From contig VBCP01000141.1 of assembly GCA_005888925.1 (NCBI GenBank), forward strand, positions 3,868-15,496: 11,629 nt of DNA. Direction: 5' to 3'. Numbering within the stretch: position 1 is the stretch's first letter; each line of letters opens with the position of its first letter. The DNA is from Betaproteobacteria bacterium (GTDB taxonomy: Bacteria; Pseudomonadota; Gammaproteobacteria; Burkholderiales; SG8-39). The notes under the pieces were generated by a model that did no database searches, had not been told where the DNA came from, and saw only the letters and a program-made list of their open reading frames with translations. The translations under genes were made by a program, and so were the position numbers. Shown piece by piece: positions 1 to 6,715 of the stretch.

Positions 1-1256
1 AACACGCGGAAGACGAGAAACAGATCGGCATCCGTGGTGCTGGAGGAAACCGTCAATCGGGCAGCGAGCGGGCCGGTGACCTCGGTTTGCTTCGGCAGGG
101 GCTCGGAGATGAAGGTAACGCCGTCGCCCATCGCATCGAAGGCCGCGCTGCCCTCGCTGGGGACCGGCTGCAGCTGCGCGCCCGGATGAGGGTAGAGCTT
201 GGTCCACTGCGTGCGCGCGATCGGCCATTCGTGCTCGCGGCGCTCGACGAACTTGTCGACATGGCGCACCTGGAGCTGCACGCGCGGCTGCTGCGGCCAA
301 TCGCCGGTGCCCTTGAGAAAGTGGTTGAAGAACCGCAGCTGGAGCATGCGCCCATAATCGGTATAGAAGTGCGTCCAATGCTCGATGCCGTGCGCCTCGA
401 GCCATTTTTCCTTCGACGCGGCGCGCACGAAGCCCTCGAAGTTGCCGCGCGGATGCAGGCCCTGCCCGCCCCAGTTGGCCGCCGAAAGAAGCGGCACCGT
501 TATGCGCTCCCATTTGGGAGAGCGCGCCTTGTGGTAATCGTCGTCCAGCGGGTGCGCGAGGATCTCGTCGCCGAAGTCGCAGCGGTTCTTCTGCAGCCCG
601 CGGTCCGGGAGCGTTTCATCGCCGCAGACGAGCTTGCCGGTCACCCGGCTGCGCGGCCCGCGCTCACCGAGTCCGTATTGCACCGTCTTTACCTGCATGT
701 CGTACCAGTTCGCCCAGAAAGTGCAGAGGATGCCGCCGTGGTGCGTCATGTCGCGATACCAGTCGGCGGCGCCTTCCCAGACGCAGAGCGCCGCGAGATG
801 CGGCGGCTGCAGCGACGCGACGTGCCACTGGTTGATCCCATAGTACGAGATGCCGTTGAGCCCCACCTTGCCGCTCGACCAGGTTTGAGTGCCGGCCCAT
901 TCGATGCAATCGTAGAAGTCTTTGGTCTCGCGCGGCGAGAAATGATCGATGTGGCCGGGCGAGCGGCCCGCGCCGCGCGAATCGACGCGCACGCACGCAT
1001 AGCCCTCGGGCACCCATTTCTCCGGATCGACCACTTCCCAGCTCTGGTATTGGTTGCTCGAGCCGTACGCCACATCGGGATGCTCGGCCACCATACGCTG
1101 CCAGGCGCTCGGGTAGCCGTCCTGGAACGCGAGTCCCTTCGCGTACGGTCCATAGCTGAGGATGACCGGGTGGCGATCTTCCTCCGGACGAAAGATATCG
1201 GCCCGCAAAACCAGGCCATCGTCCATCTTGATCGGGACGTCCCACTCGATGCGCAA
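1..1256 (-). CDS. CocE/NonD-type alpha/beta hydrolase (Xaa-Pro dipeptidyl-peptidase-like), 3' end cut by window edge
   Basis: About 418 residues are visible; the carboxyl end lies beyond position 1. The family hydrolyses esters or acyl-proline peptides, but the substrate cannot be told here. The protein opens with the family's usual strand (PIKMDDGLVLRADIFRP), then SYGPYAKG, the DSRGAGRSPG oxyanion region, and the nucleophile elbow GISYYG with Ser137. The probable catalytic His is His296 in HWTHFY. The last visible stretch (PLAARLTVSSSTTDADLF) belongs to the C-terminal jelly-roll domain, so the catalytic domain is complete. The start is TTG at 1256: an in-frame stop lies eight codons upstream, no ATG fits, and AGGAG (1263-1267) sits six bases before the TTG. 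The canonical acid position (WYD in CocE) reads W262-G-G, so the triad acid is uncertain. It lies 55 bases downstream of the membrane-protein gene on the same strand, separated by a hairpin. Family call secure; specificity unknown. Confidence 0.9.
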   Translation of the reverse strand, partial: MRIEWDVPIKMDDGLVLRADIFRPEEDRHPVILSYGPYAKGLAFQDGYPSAWQRMVAEHPDVAYGSSNQYQSWEVVDPEKWVPEGYACVRVDSRGAGRSPGHIDHFSPRETKDFYDCIEWAGTQTWSSGKVGLNGISYYGINQWHVASLQPPHLAALCVWEGAADWYRDMTHHGGILCTFWANWYDMQVKTVQYGLGERGPRSRVTGKLVCGDETLPDRGLQKNRCDFGDEILAHPLDDDYHKARSPKWERITVPLLSAANWGGQGLHPRGNFEGFVRAASKEKWLEAHGIEHWTHFYTDYGRMLQLRFFNHFLKGTGDWPQQPRVQLQVRHVDKFVERREHEWPIARTQWTKLYPHPGAQLQPVPSEGSAAFDAMGDGVTFISEPLPKQTEVTGPLAARLTVSSSTTDADLFLVFRV

Positions 1257-1264
1257 ACCGTGCT

Positions 1265-1295
1265 CCTCGCGCGGGATTCAAGCCCGCGCGCGAGG
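1265..1295 (-). promoter_or_regulatory. Intercistronic mRNA hairpin overlapping the hydrolase ribosome binding site
   Basis: Seen directly: arms CCTCGCGC (1265-1272) and GCGCGAGG (1288-1295) are exact inverted repeats. Inside them GGG (1273-1275) pairs with CCC (1283-1285), leaving a 7-base loop and a 2-base bulge (1286-1287). The stem is therefore 11 GC-rich base pairs. In the minus-strand transcript the 3' arm contains the AGG of the AGGAG Shine-Dalgarno sequence (1263-1267) used by the TTG start at 1256. No U-run follows, so it is not a standard intrinsic terminator. Translational damping, mRNA 3'-end protection of the upstream cistron, or processing are possible roles (inference). Confidence 0.5.
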
Positions 1296-1311
1296 GCATG
1301 TCAACCCGATT

Positions 1312-1728
1312 TCACGCCGGCCGGCGATACATGAAGGCGACGATCGCGCCGAGGATCAGCACGAGGATGCCGTCGAACACGATCTGCTTCACGACGGTCG
1401 CGCCAGGCATGGGCTGCACCACGTAGTAGATGAGATAGAGCGGCAGCGTCGTCAGGAAGATGACCGCGACGCCGAAACGCAGGCCCTGTCCCAGCCACGG
1501 CTTCGCCTCGACGCCGCGCGCGTAGATCCAGACGAACGCGCCGGCGAGGAAGATGTGGGCGAGGATCATCAGCGGGAAGAACTTCTGCGCTTCCGCCTCC
1601 GGCCGGAAGAGATTCGCCTTCGTCAGCGCCATGTAATCGTCGTGCAGGAGCACGCCGTGCACCAGGAAACTGCCGAGGAACCAGGCGACGAACAGGACCA
1701 GCCACGCCAGCGCAAACCTTTTGTTCAT
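1312..1728 (-). CDS. Small four-helix integral membrane protein, function unknown
   Basis: 138 residues with four clear hydrophobic segments, at about residues 5-27, 50-70, 84-104 and 112-132. Short polar loops contain conserved-looking pieces such as FLVHGVLLHDDY (residues 21-32), WIYARGVE (67-74) and YYVVQPMPG (101-109). I recognise it only as a conserved-hypothetical type of inner-membrane protein, and no catalytic motif is evident. The ATG start at 1728 is preceded by an AGGGGGG Shine-Dalgarno sequence and overlaps the TGA stop of the upstream alpha/beta hydrolase (ATGA), so the two are almost certainly cotranscribed and translationally coupled. The open frame continues far upstream of this ATG without a stop, but that extension runs antisense-like through the hydrolase gene and has no protein-like character. 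The function of the pair is unknown. Confidence 0.85.
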   Translation of the reverse strand: MNKRFALAWLVLFVAWFLGSFLVHGVLLHDDYMALTKANLFRPEAEAQKFFPLMILAHIFLAGAFVWIYARGVEAKPWLGQGLRFGVAVIFLTTLPLYLIYYVVQPMPGATVVKQIVFDGILVLILGAIVAFMYRRPA

Positions 1729-2558
1729 TGTTGCCCCCCTTGTAGTTGTTGCCCCAACCAGCGGGAGACGATAGCCGAAACCGCCGACTCGCGCCCGGCG
1801 TAGAAGTGATCGCACTGCGGCACGATCTGCACCGTGCAGGATCCCGGGCAGCGGCGCTGGAATTCCTCGGCGGGATAAAGATCGCGCGGCTCCGCGTCGC
1901 CCCGCAGATAGAGCACCGGGCAGCGGATCTGCGGCGCGAGCGCGAGGATGTCGGGGCAGTTGGCGAGATCGAGGAAGCTCGCCGCGCTGGTTACGTACCA
2001 GCAGCCCGGCAGCAGCATGAGTTCGCGGCCTCTGCCCGCTTTCACCAGCTGCTCGGCATGCGCCGTGATCTCCTCCAATCGATTGCAGGCGAGCAAGCCC
2101 GCCTGGCTCGCAAGCGGCACCATGTTCCTGCCGCCGCAGTGCGCCGAAAGCAGGACGAGCGCCGGCGTGTTCGGATGGTCTGCGACATGCCGCACCGCAA
2201 GCATGCCGCCGTTGCTGTGGCCGATGACCACCGGATGCGGAAAGCCGCGCCGCGCAAGCCACTCCGCGGCGTAGCGGTTATCTGTTATTGCTTGAGAAAC
2301 AAATTGAAGAGCTGCGCCTTCGGCGGCCCGGCTGTCGCGAATTGCAAGGATGTCGTGGCCGCGGCGGTTGAACGCCAGGCAGGCGAAGCCCAGCTCCGTC
2401 AGCGCCGGCGGCAGGAAGCGCGGCGCGCCGCTGTAGAAATTCATGGTGTTGCCGTGAAACAAGAGCGCCGCCCCCGCTCGCGCGCCACCCTCGGGCTCGT
2501 ACCATGCGCCTTCAAGCGCCACCGTGTCGGTGGCAATGGACACCAACGAGGTTTTCAC
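1725..2558 (-). CDS. Alpha/beta hydrolase, serine aminopeptidase S33-like
   Basis: 277 residues from the chosen GTG. The alpha/beta-hydrolase fold is shown by the oxyanion HG (LLFHGNTMNFY, residues 33-42), a strand with FNRRGHD (63-69), the nucleophile elbow GHSNGG with Ser115, a likely acid Asp221 in YLRGDAEPRD and His251 in CDHFYAGRE. There is no signal peptide, so it is probably a cytoplasmic esterase or lipase-like enzyme; the substrate is unknown. GTG at 2558 was chosen because the homologous-looking sequence (KTSLVSIATDT) begins there. A GTG at 2633 would add 25 residues that read like noise and would overlap the divergent dehydrogenase by 72 bases. Neither start has a clear Shine-Dalgarno sequence. 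It is the first gene of the run that continues with the membrane protein (ATGA overlap) and perhaps the CocE-like hydrolase. Confidence 0.88.
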   Translation of the reverse strand: MKTSLVSIATDTVALEGAWYEPEGGARAGAALLFHGNTMNFYSGAPRFLPPALTELGFACLAFNRRGHDILAIRDSRAAEGAALQFVSQAITDNRYAAEWLARRGFPHPVVIGHSNGGMLAVRHVADHPNTPALVLLSAHCGGRNMVPLASQAGLLACNRLEEITAHAEQLVKAGRGRELMLLPGCWYVTSAASFLDLANCPDILALAPQIRCPVLYLRGDAEPRDLYPAEEFQRRCPGSCTVQIVPQCDHFYAGRESAVSAIVSRWLGQQLQGGQQ

Positions 2559-2561
2559 GGC

Positions 2562-3428
2562 ATGAAGATCGGTATCGCAGGCATTGGCAAGATGGGCGCG
2601 GGCATCGCGGCGCGGCTCGCGGGCCTCGGGCACGAGATGATGGTCTGGAACCGCAGCCCCGACAAGGCGCGCGCCACGGGATTGAAGGTGGCGCCGACGC
2701 CGGCCGATCTAGCGGCGGGATGCGAAGTGGTTATCAGCATCGTCGCCGACGCGGCGGCGGTGAACTCGGTCTATGCGCAGATGCTGCCGGCGATGAACGG
2801 CCGCCTCTTCATCGAGATGAGCACGGTGCGCCCGGAGGTGGCGCAAAAAATCTCGAGCATGGTGAAAAGCGGCGGCGCCGCCTTTGTCGAGTGCCCGGTC
2901 GGCGGCACGGTGGGGCCGGCGAAGGAAGGCAGGCTCTTCGGCTTCGTCGGCGGCGAGGCGGCCGACGTGGCGCGCGCGCGCCCGGTGCTCGAGCAGATGT
3001 GCCGGCGTATCGAGCACGTCGGCCCGGTCGGCGCCGGCGCCAGCATGAAGCTCGCGATCAACCTGCCGCTCATCGTCTACTGGCAATCGCTCGGCGAGGC
3101 GCTGTCGCTCGTGCAGCACCTCAAGCTCGAGCCGGCGCGGCTGATGGACATCCTCGCCGACACCTCCGGCGCGCCCAACATGCTCAAGAACCGCGCGGGC
3201 GCCATCGCCGCCGCCCTGGGCGGCAAGGACAATCCGCCGAGCGTGACAATCGACACCCTGAAGAAGGATCTCGCCGAGATGGTCGCCGAAGCGCGTGCCT
3301 GCGGCTACAGCGCGCCGGTCACCGAGCGCGCCCTGAACTGCTTCGAGCACGCTTCGCGTGCCGGTCTCGGCGCGAAGGACTGCACCGCCCTGCCCGTTAA
3401 CTGGAGCCTAAAGCCCCACAAACTCTAG
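2562..3428 (+). CDS. NAD(P)-dependent beta-hydroxyacid dehydrogenase (3-hydroxyisobutyrate dehydrogenase family)
   Basis: 288 residues, the usual length for the family, which oxidises or reduces beta-hydroxyacids and related aldehyde acids in the cytoplasm. The N-terminal Rossmann domain starts at once with GIAGIGKMGAGIA (residues 4-16). NRS (30-32) at the end of the second strand suggests NADP preference, because Arg there usually contacts the 2'-phosphate. ECPVGGTVGPAKEG (110-123) is the substrate-binding signature, in the position of the commoner DAPVSGG. The catalytic Lys is Lys163 in GAGASMKLAINL, with Asn167 one turn later. The helical C-terminal domain carries KKDLAEM (234-240). The ATG at 2562 is preceded by a weak GAGG (2548-2551). 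The frame is open far upstream, but that part is antisense to the hydrolase. It diverges from the hydrolase with 3 bases between starts, and converges with the ankyrin gene with 2 bases between stops. Confidence 0.93.
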   Translation: MKIGIAGIGKMGAGIAARLAGLGHEMMVWNRSPDKARATGLKVAPTPADLAAGCEVVISIVADAAAVNSVYAQMLPAMNGRLFIEMSTVRPEVAQKISSMVKSGGAAFVECPVGGTVGPAKEGRLFGFVGGEAADVARARPVLEQMCRRIEHVGPVGAGASMKLAINLPLIVYWQSLGEALSLVQHLKLEPARLMDILADTSGAPNMLKNRAGAIAAALGGKDNPPSVTIDTLKKDLAEMVAEARACGYSAPVTERALNCFEHASRAGLGAKDCTALPVNWSLKPHKL

Positions 3429-3430
3429 TT

Positions 3431-4477
3431 TCAAAGTCCGAAGACCGCGCAGATGCGGCGCTGCTCGGCGGATTCAGGCTGCGCGCAACATCGTGGCAAC
3501 AAGCCGAGCTTGGAGCGCGCTTCGGCGCTGGCATAGACGTTCTTGTCCGACCCTGCTCCCGCCAGGTATTCCACCATCGCGACCTGGCGCAGCAAGTGCG
3601 GATTGTTCGCGCCGTGGGCACAGCTGTCGGCCGCAAGGCTGATCGCCGTCTCGCCGCCAGCACCGCGCACGTTGAGATCGCCGCCGCGCGCAAGGAGCAG
3701 CTTCACCATGTCCATGTCGTGCGAGAAAGCAGCGCCCATGAGCGGCGTCCAGCGGGCCGAGCGGTCGTTCGGATCAGCGCCGTGATCGAGCAGCCAGGAA
3801 GCAACCGCGCTGCGCTGCGCGATCGGCAAGCCATCGTAGAGACCGTAGGCGACACAATGGGCGCTGCTGCGCGGCACGCGGGCGAAATGCTTCTCGAGGA
3901 ATTCGATCCCGCCCGGCATCAGGGCCAGGCGGCACACGGCATTGCCGATGTCCTTTCCGAGGACCGCCTCGTCGGGTGCGATGCCGACGAGAAAGAGCGC
4001 CATGTCGGTCTGGGCGCGCAAGCGCTCGTCGCAGCGTGGGCTGCAGGCGCCGCCGATATGCTCCGGCAGGCGCGCGCCCAGGCGCATGCCGCCGCCCTTG
4101 CTCCACAGGTAGCGCGCGACCTCGAGTTGTTTTCCTTCTACCGCGTAGTCGAAGGCGTTGCGACGGTGCGCGCCGTCCGGCCAATGCGATTCGACGTAGA
4201 GATCGGCCCCGGCCTCGACGAGCCGCTTCGCCACGTCGAGTTGCCCGAAATGCGCCGCAACCATGAGCGCAGTCACGCCGAGCGTGCGCGCATAGTTGCC
4301 TTCGACTGGGCGCACCGGGTCGTCATAGGTCACATCGAGATTGCGCTTCTTGGTGATCCAGTCCTTGACGAATTGGGTATCGCCCTTTGCCGCGGCCTCG
4401 TGCAGCGGCCCCATGGCAGCGGCCGTGGCCGTCGCGATCGCGAGGACGCACAACAGCGCGAGGCGCAACGTGCTCAT
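3431..4477 (-). CDS. Exported ankyrin-repeat protein
   Basis: 348 residues. Residues 1-21 form a Sec signal peptide (MSTLRLALLCVLAIATATAAA) with an AAA|M type cleavage site, so the protein probably acts in the periplasm. Ankyrin units are visible at about residues 23-45 (GPLHEAAAKGDTQFV), 67-94 (GVTALMVAAHFGQLDVAKRLVEAGADL), 105-128, 241-270 (RWTPLMGAAFSHDMDMVKLLL) and 273-310. A central part, about 130-220, is less regular. The mature part has eight cysteines (145, 149, 182, 208, 286, 330, 331, 343), fitting disulfide formation outside the cytoplasm. The ATG overlaps the TGA of the amidohydrolase gene (ATGA), so they share an operon and are translationally coupled. Ankyrin repeats bind other proteins, but the partner is unknown. 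The gene ends 2 bases from the convergent dehydrogenase stop. Confidence 0.88.
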   Translation of the reverse strand: MSTLRLALLCVLAIATATAAAMGPLHEAAAKGDTQFVKDWITKKRNLDVTYDDPVRPVEGNYARTLGVTALMVAAHFGQLDVAKRLVEAGADLYVESHWPDGAHRRNAFDYAVEGKQLEVARYLWSKGGGMRLGARLPEHIGGACSPRCDERLRAQTDMALFLVGIAPDEAVLGKDIGNAVCRLALMPGGIEFLEKHFARVPRSSAHCVAYGLYDGLPIAQRSAVASWLLDHGADPNDRSARWTPLMGAAFSHDMDMVKLLLARGGDLNVRGAGGETAISLAADSCAHGANNPHLLRQVAMVEYLAGAGSDKNVYASAEARSKLGLLPRCCAQPESAEQRRICAVFGL

Positions 4478-5457
4478 AGCCTGAGCAGCTTAAGCGCGTT
4501 GGCGCCGCTGATGAGCTGCCGGTCCTGCTCCGAAAGGCCCGGAATGCGATTCACGGTCGCAAGTGGGTCGTCCAAACCCATGTCGAAGCAGTAGTCGCTG
4601 CCGAGGGTGACGCGGTCGGCGCCCACCAGGCGCACGAGAGCGGCGTTGATGCGGTCGTCGTGGCCGATGGTGTCGTAGGTGAAGCGGCGCAGGTACTCGC
4701 TCGGCGGCCGCTTCATATGCTTCAGCTCCGGCCGCACCTTGGCGCCGTGGTCCCAGCGGCCGATGAGCCACGGGAACGTGCCACCGGCATGCGGCAGGTT
4801 CACTTCCAGCTTGGGAAACCGGTCGAGCACGCCGCCGAAGATGAGGTGCGCTGCGGCGACGCCGGTGTCATAGGGATTGCCGCACAGGTTCTTGAGGTAG
4901 TACTTCTTGGTGCGGTCCTGCCCGATGGTGTCGACCGGATGCAGGAAGATCGGCCAGCCGAGCTCCTCGCACTTGGCATACACGTTCCAGAACTTCTGCT
5001 CGTCGAGCTCCTCGCCGTTGACGTTGGTGGAAAGGTACATGCCCTTCATGCCGGGCAGCTTGGCGGCGCGCTCGAGCTCCTTCAGCGCAGCATCGGGCGC
5101 CTGCATCGGCACCATCGCAAGTCCGAGCAGGCGCTGCGGATGCTTTTTGTGGGCGGCGGACGCGGCGTCGTTGAATGCCTGGCTGAGCGCGGCGCCGAGT
5201 CCCGGCGAGGCCCAATAGACCATTGGCGTCGTGAGCGATAGCGCGTGCACGTCGATGCGCCGCTGGTCCATCGCCTTGACTCGCTCGTCCACCACCACGA
5301 AGCGCTCGTCGAACGCATTGGTGATGTGCTTCGCGCGCAAGTGGTAGCGCCCATCCGCTGCGCGTTCGAGCGCGGCGCCTTCCTTGGCACCGTCCTTGGC
5401 GAAGAGCGTGAGCCATTCCTGCGGATACCAGTGGGCGTGAATGTCGATCGTTCGCAT
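4474..5457 (-). CDS. Amidohydrolase-family protein, ACMSD-like metal-dependent decarboxylase or hydrolase
   Basis: 327 residues, close to the usual length of the ACMSD/amidohydrolase-2 family (TIM barrel, one divalent metal). Ligand positions are intact: His7 and His9 in IDIHAHW, His173 in IFLHPVD, His223 in NLPHAGGTFPW and Asp288 in LGSDYCFDMG, with Arg234 (LIGRWDHG) in the place where relatives bind substrate carboxylate. Known members decarboxylate aminocarboxymuconate semialdehyde, resorcylate or carboxyvanillate, or hydrolyse related acids. No kynurenine-pathway neighbours are present, so the substrate is left open. There is no signal peptide, so it should be cytoplasmic. The ATG at 5457 begins the motif directly, with only a weak purine-rich site upstream. 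It is followed by the coupled ankyrin gene and diverges from the Bug receptor gene across 31 bases, which suggests they serve the same substrate (inference). Confidence 0.93.
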   Translation of the reverse strand: MRTIDIHAHWYPQEWLTLFAKDGAKEGAALERAADGRYHLRAKHITNAFDERFVVVDERVKAMDQRRIDVHALSLTTPMVYWASPGLGAALSQAFNDAASAAHKKHPQRLLGLAMVPMQAPDAALKELERAAKLPGMKGMYLSTNVNGEELDEQKFWNVYAKCEELGWPIFLHPVDTIGQDRTKKYYLKNLCGNPYDTGVAAAHLIFGGVLDRFPKLEVNLPHAGGTFPWLIGRWDHGAKVRPELKHMKRPPSEYLRRFTYDTIGHDDRINAALVRLVGADRVTLGSDYCFDMGLDDPLATVNRIPGLSEQDRQLISGANALKLLRL

Positions 5458-5462
5458 TCAGT

Positions 5463-5468
5463 TATGAT
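5463..5468 (+). promoter_or_regulatory. Candidate -10 element (TATGAT) for the Bug receptor gene
   Basis: TATGAT matches the sigma-70 -10 consensus at five of six bases and lies in the 31-base gap between divergent genes. It would start transcription just before the AGGAGG ribosome binding site. No convincing -35 hexamer is seen 16-18 bases upstream, where the sequence is coding for the amidohydrolase, so an activator or a different promoter may be involved. The element is flanked by a weak dyad, GTTAT (5461-5465) and ATAAC (5483-5487). Confidence 0.25.
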
Positions 5469-5488
5469 CCCACGCGAGGAGGATAACG

Positions 5489-6457
5489 ATGCGCCTAAGC
5501 GCGCTGCTGTTTTGCATGTTCGCGGTCGCGCCCGCGATGGCGCAGGACTCCTATCCGGCGAGGCCGGTGAAGATCCTGGTGCCCTATGGGCCCGGAGGCG
5601 CCACCGACATCATCGCGCGCATCGTCGCGCAGAAACTCACCGAGTCGCTCGGCCAGGCCTTCCTCGTCGAGAACCGCCCGGGCGCGAACGGCAACCTCGC
5701 GCTCGAAGCCGCCGCCAAGGCGCCGCCCGACGGGTACACGCTGCTCGTCGGCAACGTGTCGACCAACGCCATCAACGAAAACATCTTCGCGCACCAGCTG
5801 CAGATCAAACCCTCGCGCGATCTCGTCGGCATCGCCAAGCTAGTCGAGATTCCGCACATCGTGGTGGCGAGCGCGAGCTTCGCGCCCAACACGATCGCCG
5901 AGCTCATCGCCGCGGCGAAGCGGGAGCCCGGCAAGATCAACTTCGCCTCGGTCGGCCTGGGGAGCTATCCGCACCTCGACATGGAGCGGCTGATGAAAGC
6001 CGCCGGCATCGAGCTCACGCACGTGCCCTACAAGGGCGGCGCCGGCCAGGCGATCCCGGCGATGATCGCCGGCGAGGTGCAGGTGGCGTTCTTCAACATG
6101 GCGTCGCTCCTGCCGCACATCAGGAGCGGCCGGCTGAAAGCGCTCGCCGCGATTCCCGCGCAGCGCCTGCCGGAGCTGCCCAACGTGCCGACGCTCGCCG
6201 AGCAGGGCTTCCCCGGCATAGGCACCAATGCGTGGCAAGGCATGTTCGCCCCCGCGGCGACGCCGAAACCGCTCATCGAGCGGCTGCATGGCGCCATCGT
6301 GGCCGTGCTCACGCGGCCGGAGCAGAAGGAGGCCCTCGCCAAGCAGATGATGATCGTCGAGGTCTCCAAATCACCACAAGAATTTACAGACCTGGTGCGC
6401 CGCGAGACGCTGGGCTGGGGCGAATTTTTGCGCGAGGCGCGAATAAAGATAGACTAG
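5489..6457 (+). CDS. Tripartite tricarboxylate transporter substrate-binding protein (Bug/TctC family)
   Basis: 322 residues, the normal family length. A Sec signal peptide (residues 1-18, APAMA|QD) sends it to the periplasm, where Bug proteins bind small carboxylates or related compounds and deliver them to a TctAB permease or act as sensors. Family signatures appear in order: SYPARPVKILVPYGPGGATD (21-40, with the ligand-loop Asp40), ENRPGANGN (61-69), PPDGYTLLVGN (79-89), HVPYKGGAGQAIPAM (178-192), GRLKALA (214-220) and LPELPNVPTLAEQGFPG (227-243). The ATG at 5489 has a strong AGGAGG (5477-5482). No TctA or TctB permease gene is in the window, so this is an orphan receptor like most in Burkholderiales. 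Its ligand is unknown, but the divergent amidohydrolase hints at an organic acid (inference). Confidence 0.95.
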   Translation: MRLSALLFCMFAVAPAMAQDSYPARPVKILVPYGPGGATDIIARIVAQKLTESLGQAFLVENRPGANGNLALEAAAKAPPDGYTLLVGNVSTNAINENIFAHQLQIKPSRDLVGIAKLVEIPHIVVASASFAPNTIAELIAAAKREPGKINFASVGLGSYPHLDMERLMKAAGIELTHVPYKGGAGQAIPAMIAGEVQVAFFNMASLLPHIRSGRLKALAAIPAQRLPELPNVPTLAEQGFPGIGTNAWQGMFAPAATPKPLIERLHGAIVAVLTRPEQKEALAKQMMIVEVSKSPQEFTDLVRRETLGWGEFLREARIKID

Positions 6458-6483
6458 CCTGCTAGCCGAAGGAGGCTGACAAA

Positions 6484-6705
6484 ATGACAACAACCTGGAT
6501 TCTGGAGACCATCGGGCTGCTGGTGACGACTGTCGGGGCGCTGGTCGCGTTCCTGCACCTGCACAGAACTTCCCGCGAGATGGCGCACTCGCCGGTCCCC
6601 GAGGCCTGCGCCTCGCTCGTCAGAGACCGCCGCCTGCTCATGATCACCATGGGGCTGATGGCCGGCTGGTTCATCGTCCAGTACATCGGCCTGATCCTGC
6701 TCTAG
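6484..6705 (+). CDS. Small two-helix membrane protein, function unknown
   Basis: 73 residues with hydrophobic segments at about 6-26 and 51-72, joined by a basic and polar loop (HLHRTSREMAHSPVPE and VRDRR). This looks like a hairpin inner-membrane protein. The gene is supported by a strong AAGGAGG (6469-6475) eight bases before the ATG, high GC at third codon positions, and its position 26 bases after the Bug gene on the same strand. I do not recognise the family. It may be cotranscribed with the Bug receptor. Its small size and two helices recall accessory membrane subunits, but it does not look like TctB, which has four or more helices. Confidence 0.75.
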   Translation: MTTTWILETIGLLVTTVGALVAFLHLHRTSREMAHSPVPEACASLVRDRRLLMITMGLMAGWFIVQYIGLILL

Positions 6706-6715
6706 CCGGCCGCGG

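Noticed and set aside
1265..1295. Resemblance to a tRNA T-arm (GCGGG stem with loop CTTGAAT on the minus strand)
   Set aside because: The complementary arm is immediately adjacent, so there is no room for D and anticodon arms, and the loop lacks the TTC start. It is a simple hairpin.
87..1334. Long plus-strand open frame opposite the CocE-like hydrolase
   Set aside because: It lies in the mirror frame of a clear family protein, reads as low-complexity Arg/Ala/Leu-rich sequence, and has no domain. Such antisense frames are expected at this GC content; the same applies to 3596-4594, 7603-9201 and 10363-11610.
1746..2561. Upstream extension of the dehydrogenase frame
   Set aside because: The extension is antisense to the S33 hydrolase and Arg-rich; the Rossmann fold begins at the ATG at 2562.
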